DNA from: Caldicellulosiruptor danielii | GTDB taxonomy: Bacteria > Bacillota > Thermoanaerobacteria > Caldicellulosiruptorales > Caldicellulosiruptoraceae | Reading direction: 5' to 3' | Assembly: GCF_034343125.1 (NCBI RefSeq) | Contig: NZ_CP139957.1 | Location: 2,164,001-2,228,000 of the forward strand | Length of the DNA stretch: 64,000 nt | In this document: positions 18,952 through 28,175 of the stretch, piece after piece | Layout of the letters: each line of letters starts with the position of its first letter | Position numbering within the stretch: the stretch's first letter is position 1 | Notes under the pieces: model-generated | Told to the model about the DNA's origin: nothing | Databases searched by the model: none | The model's input: the letters and a program-made list of their open reading frames with translations, nothing else | Made by a program: the position numbers and the translations under genes

Positions 18952-19830
18952 CTAAATTATATCCTTCTTTTTGTACTGCAGTGGAGTCATACCCACATAT
19001 TCTTTGAATATTTTTATAAAATAACTAACATTGTTAAATCCAACCTCAAATGCTATTTCTGAGATGCTAAGATTAGTGTTCTTGATAAGTTCAATGGCCT
19101 TCTCCACTCTAAACTTGTTTATGTAATCAATGGGGGTAAGATGAGTAATCTCTTTAAACAACCTGCAAAAATAGTATTTGCTCAGGTTTGTAATCTTGCT
19201 AAGTTCCTCTGTGCTAAGGGGATTAGAGTAGTTCAAATTGATATAATCTAAAGCTGCTTTTATCTTTTCAAGCTTGGAATTAAATTCTCTGTTAAAGCTG
19301 CTGTCCACAATATACCCTTTATTAAAAAGATGGTAAAAAATCATAAAAAGGTTTGATTTTATGTAAAGTTCATAACCATATTCTTTTTTCTTCCAAACCT
19401 CTATCAAGTTAAAAATCACATCTCTTAAATAAGAGTCCTCAACAAAACTGGGTACCAACTGTTTTCTTCTCTCTATTAGCTGCAGGTATTTAGTTTTGCA
19501 GATGTCAGGCTCGGAGGTAATGAGCATATTTAGATTAAACACAATCGCATACGCCTCTGGAGAGTCAATAGCCTTTCCAGAATGAATTGAACCACAGTTG
19601 ACAAATAAGAATTGATGAGGTAACAATCTATACTCTTGACCATCTATGGAAAAACTTGCTAAACCTTTTTCAAGATAGATTATTTCAAACTCATCATGCC
19701 AGTGTGGTAAAAGATAATTACTTTGATACCAAAATAAATTTTCATACACATTTATCGGAAACATCGGAGTACCATGTTGCACCTTTTCTTTGAGCTTTAT
19801 TCTTTCTTCCATATTTTCAGAAATCCCCAC
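18952..19830 (-). CDS. AraC-family regulator with N-terminal cupin
   Basis: A 292-residue regulator. The N-terminal half is a cupin-like ligand domain (HWHDEFEIIYLEKGLASFSI). The C-terminal half is an AraC DNA-binding domain with two helix-turn-helix motifs, ending in VGMTPLQYKKKD. The frame opens with a GTG at 19830, but an ATG at 19812 fits the upstream GGGGA better. Its position just upstream of the GH31 gene suggests control of that enzyme by a sugar ligand. Confidence 0.85.
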   Translation of the reverse strand: MGISENMEERIKLKEKVQHGTPMFPINVYENLFWYQSNYLLPHWHDEFEIIYLEKGLASFSIDGQEYRLLPHQFLFVNCGSIHSGKAIDSPEAYAIVFNLNMLITSEPDICKTKYLQLIERRKQLVPSFVEDSYLRDVIFNLIEVWKKKEYGYELYIKSNLFMIFYHLFNKGYIVDSSFNREFNSKLEKIKAALDYINLNYSNPLSTEELSKITNLSKYYFCRLFKEITHLTPIDYINKFRVEKAIELIKNTNLSISEIAFEVGFNNVSYFIKIFKEYVGMTPLQYKKKDII

Positions 19831-19887
19831 TCATAAAAAAGTCAAGGTTTAATTATAATTTTACCACGAATGCATAAAAACAAAAAA

Positions 19888-19927
19888 GCCGTCTTTTTAA
19901 CAGGTTTTACCCCGTAAAAAAGACGGC
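19888..19927 (-). terminator. Terminator of the transketolase operon
   Basis: GCCGTCTTTTT (19888-19898) pairs with AAAAAGACGGC (19917-19927). On the minus strand the stem is followed by TTTTTTG. It lies 20 nt beyond the stop of the transketolase C-subunit gene. Confidence 0.85.
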
Positions 19928-19946
19928 CTTTATTTTTGAAGTTTTT

Positions 19947-20888
19947 TTACTTCTTCATCTTCATAACCTCTTTTGCTTTATTTACAATCTCCTGTGCTGT
20001 GAGCTTGTAGTATTTCAAAACATCCTCAGGCTTTCCTGACCTGCCAAATTCGTCATTTACACCAACCATCTTAACAGGTACAGGATAGTTTTGAACCAAA
20101 ACCTCAGAAACAGCACTTCCAAAACCACCAAGGACATTGTGCTCCTCTGCTGTTACAATGCAGCCAGCTGTCTTTGCCATATCTAAAATCAAATCAACAT
20201 CAATTGGTTTTATACACGGCATGTCAACAAGATATACTGAAATTCCTTCATCTTGAAGCATCTTTGCTGCTTTTATCGCTTCGTGGACCATAAGCCCTGT
20301 TGCCAGAATTCCAACATCTGTACCTTTTTGAAGAACAATGCCTTTTCCAAGCTCAAGTTTTCGTTCACCTTTCTTGTAAATCTCCTCAACTCCAAGTCTT
20401 CCTAAGCGAATATAAACAGGTCCTTCATGCTCAATTGCAAGCCTTACACATTCATATGTTGATGTTGCATCAGAAGGTGATAGTACCACCATGCCAGGAA
20501 TTACCCTCATCAAGGCTATATCTTCAAGCATCTGATGTGATGCACCGTCCTCGCCAATTGACACACCTGCATGTGATGCTCCAATCTTGACATTAAGATG
20601 CGGGTATCCAATGGAGTTTCTCACCTGGTCATAGGCTCTTCCTGCTGCAAAGACAGCAAATGTGCTTGCAAAAGGAATCTTGCCACATGTTGCAAGCCCT
20701 GCTGCTGTTGCCATAAGGTCTTGCTCTGCTATTCCTATATTGAAAAATCTATCAGGAAACTTCTTTTTGAAAATCTCTGTCCTCGTAGATTTTGAAAGGT
20801 CTGCATCAAGTACAACAATGTCTTTGTACACTTCACCAAACTCAGCCAGTGCTTGACCATATGCTTCTCTTGTTGCTATCTTTGCCAT
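19947..20888 (-). CDS. Transketolase, C-terminal subunit
   Basis: A 313-residue protein with the pyrimidine-binding and C-terminal domains of transketolase. Motifs are IGIAEQDLMATAAGLA (the catalytic Glu region), ASTFAVFAAGRAYDQVRN and VTAEEHNVLGGFGSAV. It pairs with the N-terminal subunit gene directly upstream (1 nt apart). The split form is common in Firmicutes and archaea. It joins the pentose-phosphate pathway and would use pentoses such as xylose released by GH31. Confidence 0.92.
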   Translation of the reverse strand: MAKIATREAYGQALAEFGEVYKDIVVLDADLSKSTRTEIFKKKFPDRFFNIGIAEQDLMATAAGLATCGKIPFASTFAVFAAGRAYDQVRNSIGYPHLNVKIGASHAGVSIGEDGASHQMLEDIALMRVIPGMVVLSPSDATSTYECVRLAIEHEGPVYIRLGRLGVEEIYKKGERKLELGKGIVLQKGTDVGILATGLMVHEAIKAAKMLQDEGISVYLVDMPCIKPIDVDLILDMAKTAGCIVTAEEHNVLGGFGSAVSEVLVQNYPVPVKMVGVNDEFGRSGKPEDVLKYYKLTAQEIVNKAKEVMKMKK

Positions 20889-20889
20889 C

Positions 20890-21738
20890 TTATCCTTGCA
20901 CCTCCAAGTTTTCTAACTGCTTTTGTAGCTCCTCTAAAGCCTTTTGAGCCTGCTCTTTATTTGGAGCTGTGCCATGCCAGCCAACTTCATTTTCCATAAA
21001 CGATACGCCTTTTCCTTTTACTGTTTCAGCAATTATGATTGTTGGTTTTCCTTTCACTGTCTTTGCCTCAGCAACTGCCTTTTCAATCTGGTTAAAATCA
21101 TGACCATCAATTTTTATAACATGCCAGCCAAATGCTTTAAATTTCTCATCAACAGGCTCAGGGGACATAACCTCTGTTATTTTACCATCTATCTGAAGCC
21201 CATTGTGGTCTAAAAATGCTGTGAGATTGTCAAGCTTGTAATGTGCGGCTGTCATTGCAGCTTCCCAAATTTGTCCTTCCTGGATTTCTCCATCGCCAAG
21301 CAAAACATATACTCTATAGTCTTTCCCATCCAGCTTTGCAGCCAATGCCATACCGTTTGCAACAGACAAACCTTGCCCCAAAGACCCTGTTGACATCTCA
21401 ACCCCAGGCACCTTTTTCATGTCAGGGTGGCCTTGGAGATTTGAATAGATCTGCCTAAAACCTTTCAGCTCCTCCTTGCTTATGAAACCCTTTTCAGCCA
21501 AAACCGCATACAAAAGCGGGGATGCGTGTCCTTTGGAAAGAACAAACCTGTCCCTGTCTGGGTCTTTTGGATTTTTAGGGTCTATTCTCATCTCAACAAA
21601 GTAAAGATATGTCAAAATCTCAACACCAGAAAGTGAACCGCCAGGGTGACCAGAGCCAGCTTCAGCTGTTTGAATAATTATACTCTTTCTTATTTCAGTT
21701 GCTATCTTTTTGAGCTCAAGCTCCTTTGCCTTGTCCAT
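20890..21738 (-). CDS. Transketolase, N-terminal (ThDP-binding) subunit
   Basis: A 282-residue subunit holding the thiamine-diphosphate pyrophosphate domain. The motifs seen are [14 protein letters not shown], the [14 protein letters not shown] block and the ThDP/Mg motif [13 protein letters not shown]. The C-terminal part includes [17 protein letters not shown]. It forms a heteromeric enzyme with the following gene. Shine-Dalgarno GGAGG precedes the ATG. Confidence 0.92.
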   Translation of the reverse strand: MDKAKELELKKIATEIRKSIIIQTAEAGSGHPGGSLSGVEILTYLYFVEMRIDPKNPKDPDRDRFVLSKGHASPLLYAVLAEKGFISKEELKGFRQIYSNLQGHPDMKKVPGVEMSTGSLGQGLSVANGMALAAKLDGKDYRVYVLLGDGEIQEGQIWEAAMTAAHYKLDNLTAFLDHNGLQIDGKITEVMSPEPVDEKFKAFGWHVIKIDGHDFNQIEKAVAEAKTVKGKPTIIIAETVKGKGVSFMENEVGWHGTAPNKEQAQKALEELQKQLENLEVQG

Positions 21739-21841
21739 CTTATACCTTGAACCTCCCTTACGAAATTTGGATTCTCATTTACCAATTAACTGGTGGTTTA
21801 CTTCTTTTTTCTTTATATTATACCATTAAATCATTTTTTAC

Positions 21842-22693
21842 TCAAACAGAAAAACCTTCACCTAAAACCTCACGAACATCTGTTAAAATCACAAACGCTT
21901 TCTGGTCAATGCTTTTTACAAGATTCTTAACACGGCTTACCTCATGTCTTTTGACAACACAAAGCAGCACGTTTTTCTCTGTCCTTGTCCACATGCCAAT
22001 GCCATGAAGACCTGTAACACCTCTGTCAAGCTCTTTTAGAATCTTCTCTGCGATTATGTCTGATTTGTCAGAGATTATTATAAGTGCTTTTGCAAAGTTG
22101 ACACCTTCTAAGATAGCATCCATTACCTTTGAACATGCAAAAAGAGTCAAAACTGCCCAAAGTCCAAGCTCATAGTTTTTAAATACTATAGAAGCCATTG
22201 CAATTACAGCAACATCAAGTCCTAAAAGAATCTGTCCAACTGAGATAAAGGAGATAAATTTATGAATAATCCTTGCAAGCATCTCAGTTCCACCAGTTGT
22301 TGCCCCGTATAAAAGTACAATGGCAAGTCCCAGTCCCATTAGCGCTCCACCAAAAACTGAAGCAAGTAGTTTATCATATGTAATACATGGCAAAAAAGTT
22401 GTCAGGTCTGTCAAAACTGAAAGAACTATTGTACCGTACACACTCTTTACTCCAAAATCTACTCCAATTGTCTTCACACCCCAAATAAAAGCAGGAATAT
22501 TCAAAGCAAGCATTGTCATACCGACAGGAAGTTTGTAGTGAGAAACATAATATACAACTGTTGCAATACCAGAAAATCCACCAGCTGCAATCTTATTTGG
22601 AACAAGAAAAAGGTTTAAAGACAGTGCAACCAACAGTGAACCAAGTGTTATAGCAATATATTCGTAAATAATTCTGAAAATCTTTTTTAGCAT
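21842..22693 (-). CDS. YitT-family (DUF161/DUF2179) membrane protein
   Basis: A 283-residue protein with five or six N-terminal membrane helices (about 10-195) and a C-terminal DUF2179 domain (about 215-275, including ITDVREVLGEGF). The VPNKIAAGGFSGIA and YGATTGGTEMLARI segments are typical. Function in the family is not well established. It starts 1 nt before the CsaB-TagA stop, so the genes are probably co-transcribed. Nothing in the sequence tells whether it helps wall synthesis. Confidence 0.85.
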   Translation of the reverse strand: MLKKIFRIIYEYIAITLGSLLVALSLNLFLVPNKIAAGGFSGIATVVYYVSHYKLPVGMTMLALNIPAFIWGVKTIGVDFGVKSVYGTIVLSVLTDLTTFLPCITYDKLLASVFGGALMGLGLAIVLLYGATTGGTEMLARIIHKFISFISVGQILLGLDVAVIAMASIVFKNYELGLWAVLTLFACSKVMDAILEGVNFAKALIIISDKSDIIAEKILKELDRGVTGLHGIGMWTRTEKNVLLCVVKRHEVSRVKNLVKSIDQKAFVILTDVREVLGEGFSV

Positions 22694-24532
22694 CTATCTT
22701 CCCCCAAATAGTTTAGTTTTCAAAACAACAAATACAAACTTGGGAAGTGCCAGCATTCTTTTGAATCTCCAGGGCTGGGTAATTAGTCTATAAAACCACT
22801 CAAGTCCAAGTTTTTGGAAAATCCTTGGCGCTCTTTTGACCTCACCTGATAGTACATCCAAACTTCCACCAACGCCCATAATGAGCTTGCAATTTAGCTT
22901 CTTTTTATTTTTGTAAATCCACTCTTCTTGCTTTTTCATGCCCATTGCAACAAAGACTACATCTGCTTTTGAGGAGTTTATAAGCTCTATCACCTTTTCG
23001 TTTTCCTCTTGTGAAAAATAACCATGGTGTGTACCACAGATACTTAAGTTTTTAAAAGTCTTTAAAAGATTTTCTTTTGCCTTTTCAGCAACTGAAGGCT
23101 TTGCACCAAGTAAGAACACCCTTTTTTTATGTCTTTCAAGCTCTGGCATTAGCGCCATCATCAGGTCAAAGCCAGTAACCCTTTCAAACAGCTTTTCATC
23201 AAAATATTTTGACGCCCACACAACCCCAATTCCATCTGGAACATTTAAATCGCTTGAGTTAAGAATCTTTTTAAACTTCTCATCCTTTTGCGCAAGCATA
23301 ATCATTTCTACATTTGGAGTAAAAACAATATGAGGTGATGAGGAATTTAAAAACTCAAGACACTTTTCTTTTGCCTTTCTAAAGTTTACACAATCAATCC
23401 TCACACCTAAGATGTTTATGCTATCTTTCTTTTTAATATTACTCAAGGCATCTTCTAATATCTCAAAGGCTTTTTCAGCTTTCTGAGTCATGTTTTTTGT
23501 AATCTCTTCAATCTTTTTTGTCACTTTTCCCTCAGATAGCATATATTGAATGTTGATCAACACATTGTTTACATCGAAACTGTCTACATATCCTGCAGGT
23601 TTAAATCCATATATTTTTAGAAAACTGTCAATCTTTGGGTCATAGGAAATACCAATGAACCTAACACCCATCTTTGCTGCAAACACAAGAGCGTGAAGCC
23701 TCATCCCAACTACTAAATCCAATTTCTTAAAAATCCCTAAAAGCTCATGAGCAGATAATTTTTCACTCAGTACATACGGCCTATTTTTCATCTTTGAGAC
23801 AATCTCATTTATCTTGATTATGTCCCACTTGCCTTGAAAAGGAATAAATACAACATTGTACCCTTCATTTTCTATAAGAATGTCAGCAATCTTTGCAATT
23901 TTGTCAGTCATGTTTTTTTCTTTTTTCCATTTTCTTACCACAATGCCTATGGTCTTCTTACTAAAGTCTATTTTATACTCTTCTAAAAGTTTTTGTATTT
24001 TTTGCTCGCAGCAAGGATTTAACAAAAAGGCAGGGTCTGCTGAAAGTTCAATATCTTTATCTATCCTTAGCTTATGCAAAAAATCAAATGAGTCATAATC
24101 TCTTACTGTAATATAATCTGCAAGTTTTATTACATGTTTGAAAAGAAGTATATTATACCACCTTTTAATGGGCCCAATTCCTTGAGAAAAAATAAAAACC
24201 TTTTTGCCAAAAAGCTTTGCAAGAAAGATCTGAAAAAGGTAATAATAAAGACTTCTGTTACTTGTCTCATTCTGAAAAAGACTTCCCCCGCCAGAAATAA
24301 AAATATCACATCTTTTAATTGCTTTTATAACAGAAGGAATCTTTTTCCTGTTGACAGACTCTACATTATAAAGCTTTGCTGTCAGCTCTGGTCTTGAAGA
24401 CAACACAACTATATTTAAACTGCTATTGCTCTTTCTTTCATACTCCTTCAGTTTATCAACCAAAACCCTTAAAATTGCTTCATCACCAGTATTTAATTGT
24501 CCATAATATCCTGATATAACAATATTTTTCAT
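22694..24532 (-). CDS. csaB-tagA: CsaB-TagA fusion: pyruvyl transferase joined to WecG/TagA glycosyltransferase
   Basis: A 612-residue two-domain protein. Residues about 1-365 are a polysaccharide pyruvyl transferase of the CsaB type: N-terminal ISGYYGQLNTGDEAIL, the middle GGGSLFQNETS and the GMRLHALVFA block around 276. Residues about 371-612 are a WecG/TagA/CpsF glycosyltransferase with FTPNVEMIMLA, VPDGIGVVWA, RVTGFDL and GAKPSVAEKA. In SCWP biosynthesis TagA adds ManNAc to the lipid-linked GlcNAc and CsaB adds the 4,6-linked pyruvate to that ManNAc. The pyruvylated sugar binds SLH domains. The two steps would act on the same lipid-linked intermediate at the inner membrane face. No membrane helix is needed. 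It is the only such pair I saw. Confidence 0.88.
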   Translation of the reverse strand: MKNIVISGYYGQLNTGDEAILRVLVDKLKEYERKSNSSLNIVVLSSRPELTAKLYNVESVNRKKIPSVIKAIKRCDIFISGGGSLFQNETSNRSLYYYLFQIFLAKLFGKKVFIFSQGIGPIKRWYNILLFKHVIKLADYITVRDYDSFDFLHKLRIDKDIELSADPAFLLNPCCEQKIQKLLEEYKIDFSKKTIGIVVRKWKKEKNMTDKIAKIADILIENEGYNVVFIPFQGKWDIIKINEIVSKMKNRPYVLSEKLSAHELLGIFKKLDLVVGMRLHALVFAAKMGVRFIGISYDPKIDSFLKIYGFKPAGYVDSFDVNNVLINIQYMLSEGKVTKKIEEITKNMTQKAEKAFEILEDALSNIKKKDSINILGVRIDCVNFRKAKEKCLEFLNSSSPHIVFTPNVEMIMLAQKDEKFKKILNSSDLNVPDGIGVVWASKYFDEKLFERVTGFDLMMALMPELERHKKRVFLLGAKPSVAEKAKENLLKTFKNLSICGTHHGYFSQEENEKVIELINSSKADVVFVAMGMKKQEEWIYKNKKKLNCKLIMGVGGSLDVLSGEVKRAPRIFQKLGLEWFYRLITQPWRFKRMLALPKFVFVVLKTKLFGGR

Positions 24533-24643
24533 TTGCTTTTCTCACCCAAAATTAAAATATTGGTTTTGAATAAAGTTCAAATTATTTGCAGAGAATAATT
24601 TATGGAAAACTCAAAAATCACATCAATAATGGAGGTATATAAG

Positions 24644-24802
24644 ATGCCAGATAGAATCACCTGTAATGTCTCTGATTGCATGTACTGGGACAACAAAAGA
24701 TGTACAGCACCATCAATTGAAGTATCAGTTGATGGCGGCGGCTCTACAGCTCACGGCACAAAAGAAAAAACAAATTGCCACACATACACTTTAAGAAGAT
24801 AA
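24644..24802 (+). CDS. DUF1540 small cysteine-rich protein
   Basis: A 52-residue protein with the DUF1540 pattern: CNVSDCMYWDNKRCTAP, then a central IEVSVDGG stretch and a C-terminal Cys in TNCHTYTLRR. Such Cys spacing is consistent with metal or zinc binding. Start at the ATG at 24644 is supported by GGAGG at 24631-24635. Function is unknown. It converges on the QueG-like gene. Confidence 0.8.
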   Translation: MPDRITCNVSDCMYWDNKRCTAPSIEVSVDGGGSTAHGTKEKTNCHTYTLRR

Positions 24803-24807
24803 AATTC

Positions 24808-25509
24808 CTATCTTTTGACCTCACTTCCGTAAGGACAGACCCTCATGCATATACCACAAACCTGGCCACGTCCTATATACTTAAACTTTTCTTTCATGTA
24901 AGTGCTACATGCATGGGGGTCTATCATATCATTTCTATCAATACCCAAGTACCATGTGCTGCCACGAAGTGCCTGTGCTGGACAGCTTATAATACAGAGA
25001 TTGCACTGTCCGCATTGAGGCTCTATTATATGATTTTCAATCTTTTCTTCTGGTTCATATGTTGTAAGTATTGTTCCAAGCCTTACCCTCGGACCAAATC
25101 TATTGTGAACAAAAAGGTTGTTTTTCCCTATAAACCCCATGCCAGACAAAACTGCTCCTATTTTGTGAGATAAAACTCCTGAAAACCCATTGTCTTTGCC
25201 ATGGACACTTTGGGATGTTGCAACGCTCATTGCAAAATAGCCTTTCGACTCTAAAAATAATACTCCTTTTAATGTCAAAAGATCAATGAGGTTATTTACT
25301 GCCTTGTAATGGTGGTAATATGTAAATGTGGGAGAATCCACAATTTCATTTACAATAGCGTCAGAAAGCCTCACAACCACAGTTATGCAAGTTTTAAACA
25401 TTTTTAGTTCAGCCGGAAGGTATTCATGTATATTTGAAATACCAACATCACTTGCACCTTCTTTAATTAGCATTTCCTTTAGATCTTTTAAGATCATATT
25501 GAAAATCAC
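24808..25509 (-). CDS. QueG-like [4Fe-4S] protein (short)
   Basis: A 233-residue protein with two ferredoxin-type clusters: CGQCNLCIISCPAQAL and CGICMRVCPYG. The N-terminal part shows SQSVHGKDNGFSGVLSHKIGAVLSG and GFIGKNNLFVHNRFGPRVRLG, both similar to epoxyqueuosine reductase. It is shorter than full-length QueG (about 310-380 residues). So it may be a partial or divergent relative acting on another substrate. It lies 8 nt downstream of radA on the same strand. Confidence 0.7.
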   Translation of the reverse strand: MIFNMILKDLKEMLIKEGASDVGISNIHEYLPAELKMFKTCITVVVRLSDAIVNEIVDSPTFTYYHHYKAVNNLIDLLTLKGVLFLESKGYFAMSVATSQSVHGKDNGFSGVLSHKIGAVLSGMGFIGKNNLFVHNRFGPRVRLGTILTTYEPEEKIENHIIEPQCGQCNLCIISCPAQALRGSTWYLGIDRNDMIDPHACSTYMKEKFKYIGRGQVCGICMRVCPYGSEVKR

Positions 25510-25517
25510 TCTCTTTT

Positions 25518-26852
25518 CTAAAATATAAAATCAAATACTTCTTCTATATTTGACATTGCATATATCTTCATTCCAAAATCTGAAGATAGATTTTCTGAGT
25601 TCCTCTTTGGAATTATTGCCTTTTCAAATCCAAGTTTTTTAGCTTCATTTAACCTTTTTTCGATGTTACTTACTGCTCTAATCTCGCCCGTTAAGCCCAC
25701 TTCACCTATTAATACATTATCTCCAATTGGCACACCCTTATAACTTGAAGCAATTGCACACACTATTGCAAGGTCTGCCGCAGGCTCTGTAACCTTAAAT
25801 CCACCTGCAACATTTACATATATATCCTGAACATTTAAAGGAAGACCAACCTTTTTTTCAAGCACTGCGCAAAGCATTACACACCTGTTATAGTCAATTC
25901 CTGTCACAGTTCTTCGTGGAGTACCAAAAGAGGTCGGGGTGGTCAGTGCCTGAATCTCCAATAAAATAGCGCGCGTCCCTTCAATTGCAGAGTAAATAGC
26001 AACTCCCTCTACATTGAAGCTACTCTCCAAAAAGAGACTTGAAGGATTTTTTACCTCAACAAGCCCGCTATCGGTCATCTCAAATATCCCAAGCTGGTTT
26101 GTTGGTCCAAATCGGTTTTTGTAAGCTCTTATAATTCTAAATGTATTAAACCGTTCACCTTCAAAATATAAAACACAGTCAACCATATGCTCTAAAACCC
26201 TTGGTCCGGCAATAAGTCCGTCTTTTGTAACATGTCCAACAATTACAATTGTAATTTTTAAGCTTTTAGCAAGCTTCAAAAGTTTTATTGTCACATCTCT
26301 TACCTGTGTAACACTTCCCGGAGCTGATTGATTATCCGGAAGATACATTGTTTGAATTGAATCTATTATAATGAACTCGGGCTTAAGGTCTAAAATCAAC
26401 CTTTCAACAAGCTCAAAGTTTGTCTCACACAAAATATCAATATCGCCATTTATTTTTAATCTCTGGGCTCGTAGTTTTAACTGGTTTGCCCCTTCTTCAC
26501 CTGAGACATACAATACCTTCATTTTCTTGCTCAATATACTTCCAACCTGCAAGAGCAAGGTTGACTTTCCTATTCCTGGCTCACCGCCAAGCAAAATCAA
26601 CTCACCTTTGACAAAACCTCCACCAAGGACACTGTCAAGCTCATCAATTCCACATAAAAACCTCTCTTCTTCTGTTGCGACATCTGAGAGTTTTAAAGGT
26701 GTTAAACTACTTTTTTGAGGTTTTGTAACCTCTTTTTTCTTATCCTCTACGTATTCTCCCACTAACGTGTCCCAACTTGAGCAATTTGGACATCTTCCAA
26801 GCCACTTTGAGGTCCTGTAGCCACATTCCTGACACACATATACCATTTTCAA
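25518..26852 (-). CDS. radA: DNA repair protein RadA (Sms)
   Basis: A 444-residue RecA-like branch-migration helicase. The N-terminal zinc finger has CQECG and CPNC; the RecA-like core has Walker A GEPGIGKST and the RadA signature KNRFG. The C-terminal Lon-protease-like domain includes VNVAGGFKVTEPAADLAIV. The frame opens with TTG at 26852, with AGGTGA 6 nt upstream; an ATG at 26846 is the alternative. Confidence 0.96.
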   Translation of the reverse strand: MKMVYVCQECGYRTSKWLGRCPNCSSWDTLVGEYVEDKKKEVTKPQKSSLTPLKLSDVATEEERFLCGIDELDSVLGGGFVKGELILLGGEPGIGKSTLLLQVGSILSKKMKVLYVSGEEGANQLKLRAQRLKINGDIDILCETNFELVERLILDLKPEFIIIDSIQTMYLPDNQSAPGSVTQVRDVTIKLLKLAKSLKITIVIVGHVTKDGLIAGPRVLEHMVDCVLYFEGERFNTFRIIRAYKNRFGPTNQLGIFEMTDSGLVEVKNPSSLFLESSFNVEGVAIYSAIEGTRAILLEIQALTTPTSFGTPRRTVTGIDYNRCVMLCAVLEKKVGLPLNVQDIYVNVAGGFKVTEPAADLAIVCAIASSYKGVPIGDNVLIGEVGLTGEIRAVSNIEKRLNEAKKLGFEKAIIPKRNSENLSSDFGMKIYAMSNIEEVFDFIF

Positions 26853-26923
26853 TTTGAATCACCTTTTCTTCAAGTCCATACGATATATTTTTATCATATT
26901 TTCACCTATTAATAAAGAGTTAT

Positions 26924-26931
26924 GATATAAT
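26924..26931 (+). promoter_or_regulatory. Probable extended -10 promoter for the GT4 gene
   Basis: TGATATAAT at 26923-26931 gives a TG-extended -10 element, about 40 nt before the glycosyltransferase ATG. No clear -35 sequence is seen. Its neighbours are divergent genes, so a promoter is expected here. Confidence 0.4.
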
Positions 26932-26977
26932 CTAATTGATGGGCATGGTAAAATTTAAGGAGGTTTGTTTTTAGAAA

Positions 26978-28105
26978 ATGAAGGTCTTGCATTTAATAAG
27001 CGGTGGGGATACCGGGGGCGCAAAAACACATATCATAAATCTCTGTTCAAAATTAAAAAACCTGGTTCAGCTGAAGATAATTTGCTTTATGTATGGACCA
27101 TTTTATGATGAGGTAAAGAATGCTTCAATTGACATAGATGTTATTCCCCAGCGTTCACGATTTGATTTAAGTGTTGTTGACAAGCTTTATCATCTGATAG
27201 AAGAGGAAGGATATGATATAATTCACTGCCATGGGGCAAGGGCAAACTTTATCGGAATGTTCCTCAAAAGGAAGGTTAAAAATAAACCTTTTATAACAAC
27301 AATACATAGTGACTTTGACTTGGATTTTCAGGATGTGTTTTATAAAAGGATTATTTTTTCGTACTTGAACAAGGTCTCACTAAAAAGATTTGACTATTTT
27401 ATATCTGTTGGATCTGCCTTAATTAGCAAGATTAAAAGCTTAGGAGTAGATGACAAGAGAATTTTTCTTTTATACAACGGATTTGACTTTGCCAAAGAGA
27501 TAAGCTTTGAAGAAAAAGATACATTTTTGTCAAGGTATATGGACAAATCTGTATATCAATCTAATACAATTGTGGGAAATTTAAGCAGGTTATATAAAGT
27601 GAAGGGATTGGACGTTTTCATTAAAGCTGCAAACTTGGTTGTCAAAGATAATCCTAATGTGATTTTTCTAATTGGTGGCAGTGGTCCTCAGAGGGAATTT
27701 CTTCAAAATATGATAAATGAGTTTAAATTAAATAATAAAGTTTTTTTGCTTGGGAATATAAAAAATCCTTATGACTTTTTCAACACAATAGATATAAATG
27801 TAATTAGTTCATATTCAGAGACATTCCCATACTCAATCTTAGAGGCAACAGCTCTTGAAAAATGCTGTATCTCAAGCAAAGTTGGTTCTGTCCCAGACCT
27901 TATTGAAGATGGTGAAAATGGCTTTTTGTTTGAGGTAGGAGATTATAAAGAACTTGCCAAAAAAATAGAAACTCTTTTGAATAACAAAGAGCTTATTACG
28001 ACTTTTGGTAAAAGACTTTCTCAAAAAGCAAAAGAAAAATTCTCTGCTGAGAACATGGCAAAAATGCAATTTGAGATTTACAAAAAGATTACGCAAAAAA
28101 GATAA
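26978..28105 (+). CDS. GT4-family glycosyltransferase
   Basis: A 375-residue GT-B enzyme. The N-terminal domain begins MKVLHLISGGDTGGAKTHI. The C-terminal nucleotide-sugar-binding half includes GGSGPQREFL and SYSETFPYSILEATALEK, with the conserved Glu of the EX7E motif. Sugar donor and acceptor are unknown. AAGGAGG lies 14 nt before the ATG, a slightly long spacing; an in-frame stop rules out an earlier start. Confidence 0.88.
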   Translation: MKVLHLISGGDTGGAKTHIINLCSKLKNLVQLKIICFMYGPFYDEVKNASIDIDVIPQRSRFDLSVVDKLYHLIEEEGYDIIHCHGARANFIGMFLKRKVKNKPFITTIHSDFDLDFQDVFYKRIIFSYLNKVSLKRFDYFISVGSALISKIKSLGVDDKRIFLLYNGFDFAKEISFEEKDTFLSRYMDKSVYQSNTIVGNLSRLYKVKGLDVFIKAANLVVKDNPNVIFLIGGSGPQREFLQNMINEFKLNNKVFLLGNIKNPYDFFNTIDINVISSYSETFPYSILEATALEKCCISSKVGSVPDLIEDGENGFLFEVGDYKELAKKIETLLNNKELITTFGKRLSQKAKEKFSAENMAKMQFEIYKKITQKR

Positions 28106-28148
28106 AGGGCTACCTATGCAAAAAAATTTTTTCCAAGAAGGTAGCCCT
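28106..28148. terminator. Bidirectional terminator between GT4 gene and glnB
   Basis: A perfect 10-bp inverted repeat, AGGGCTACCT at 28106-28115 and its complement at 28139-28148. T-rich sequence lies on both sides. The two genes are convergent. Confidence 0.8.
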
Positions 28149-28175
28149 CTTGATTTTTGATGCTTTTTAAAACTT

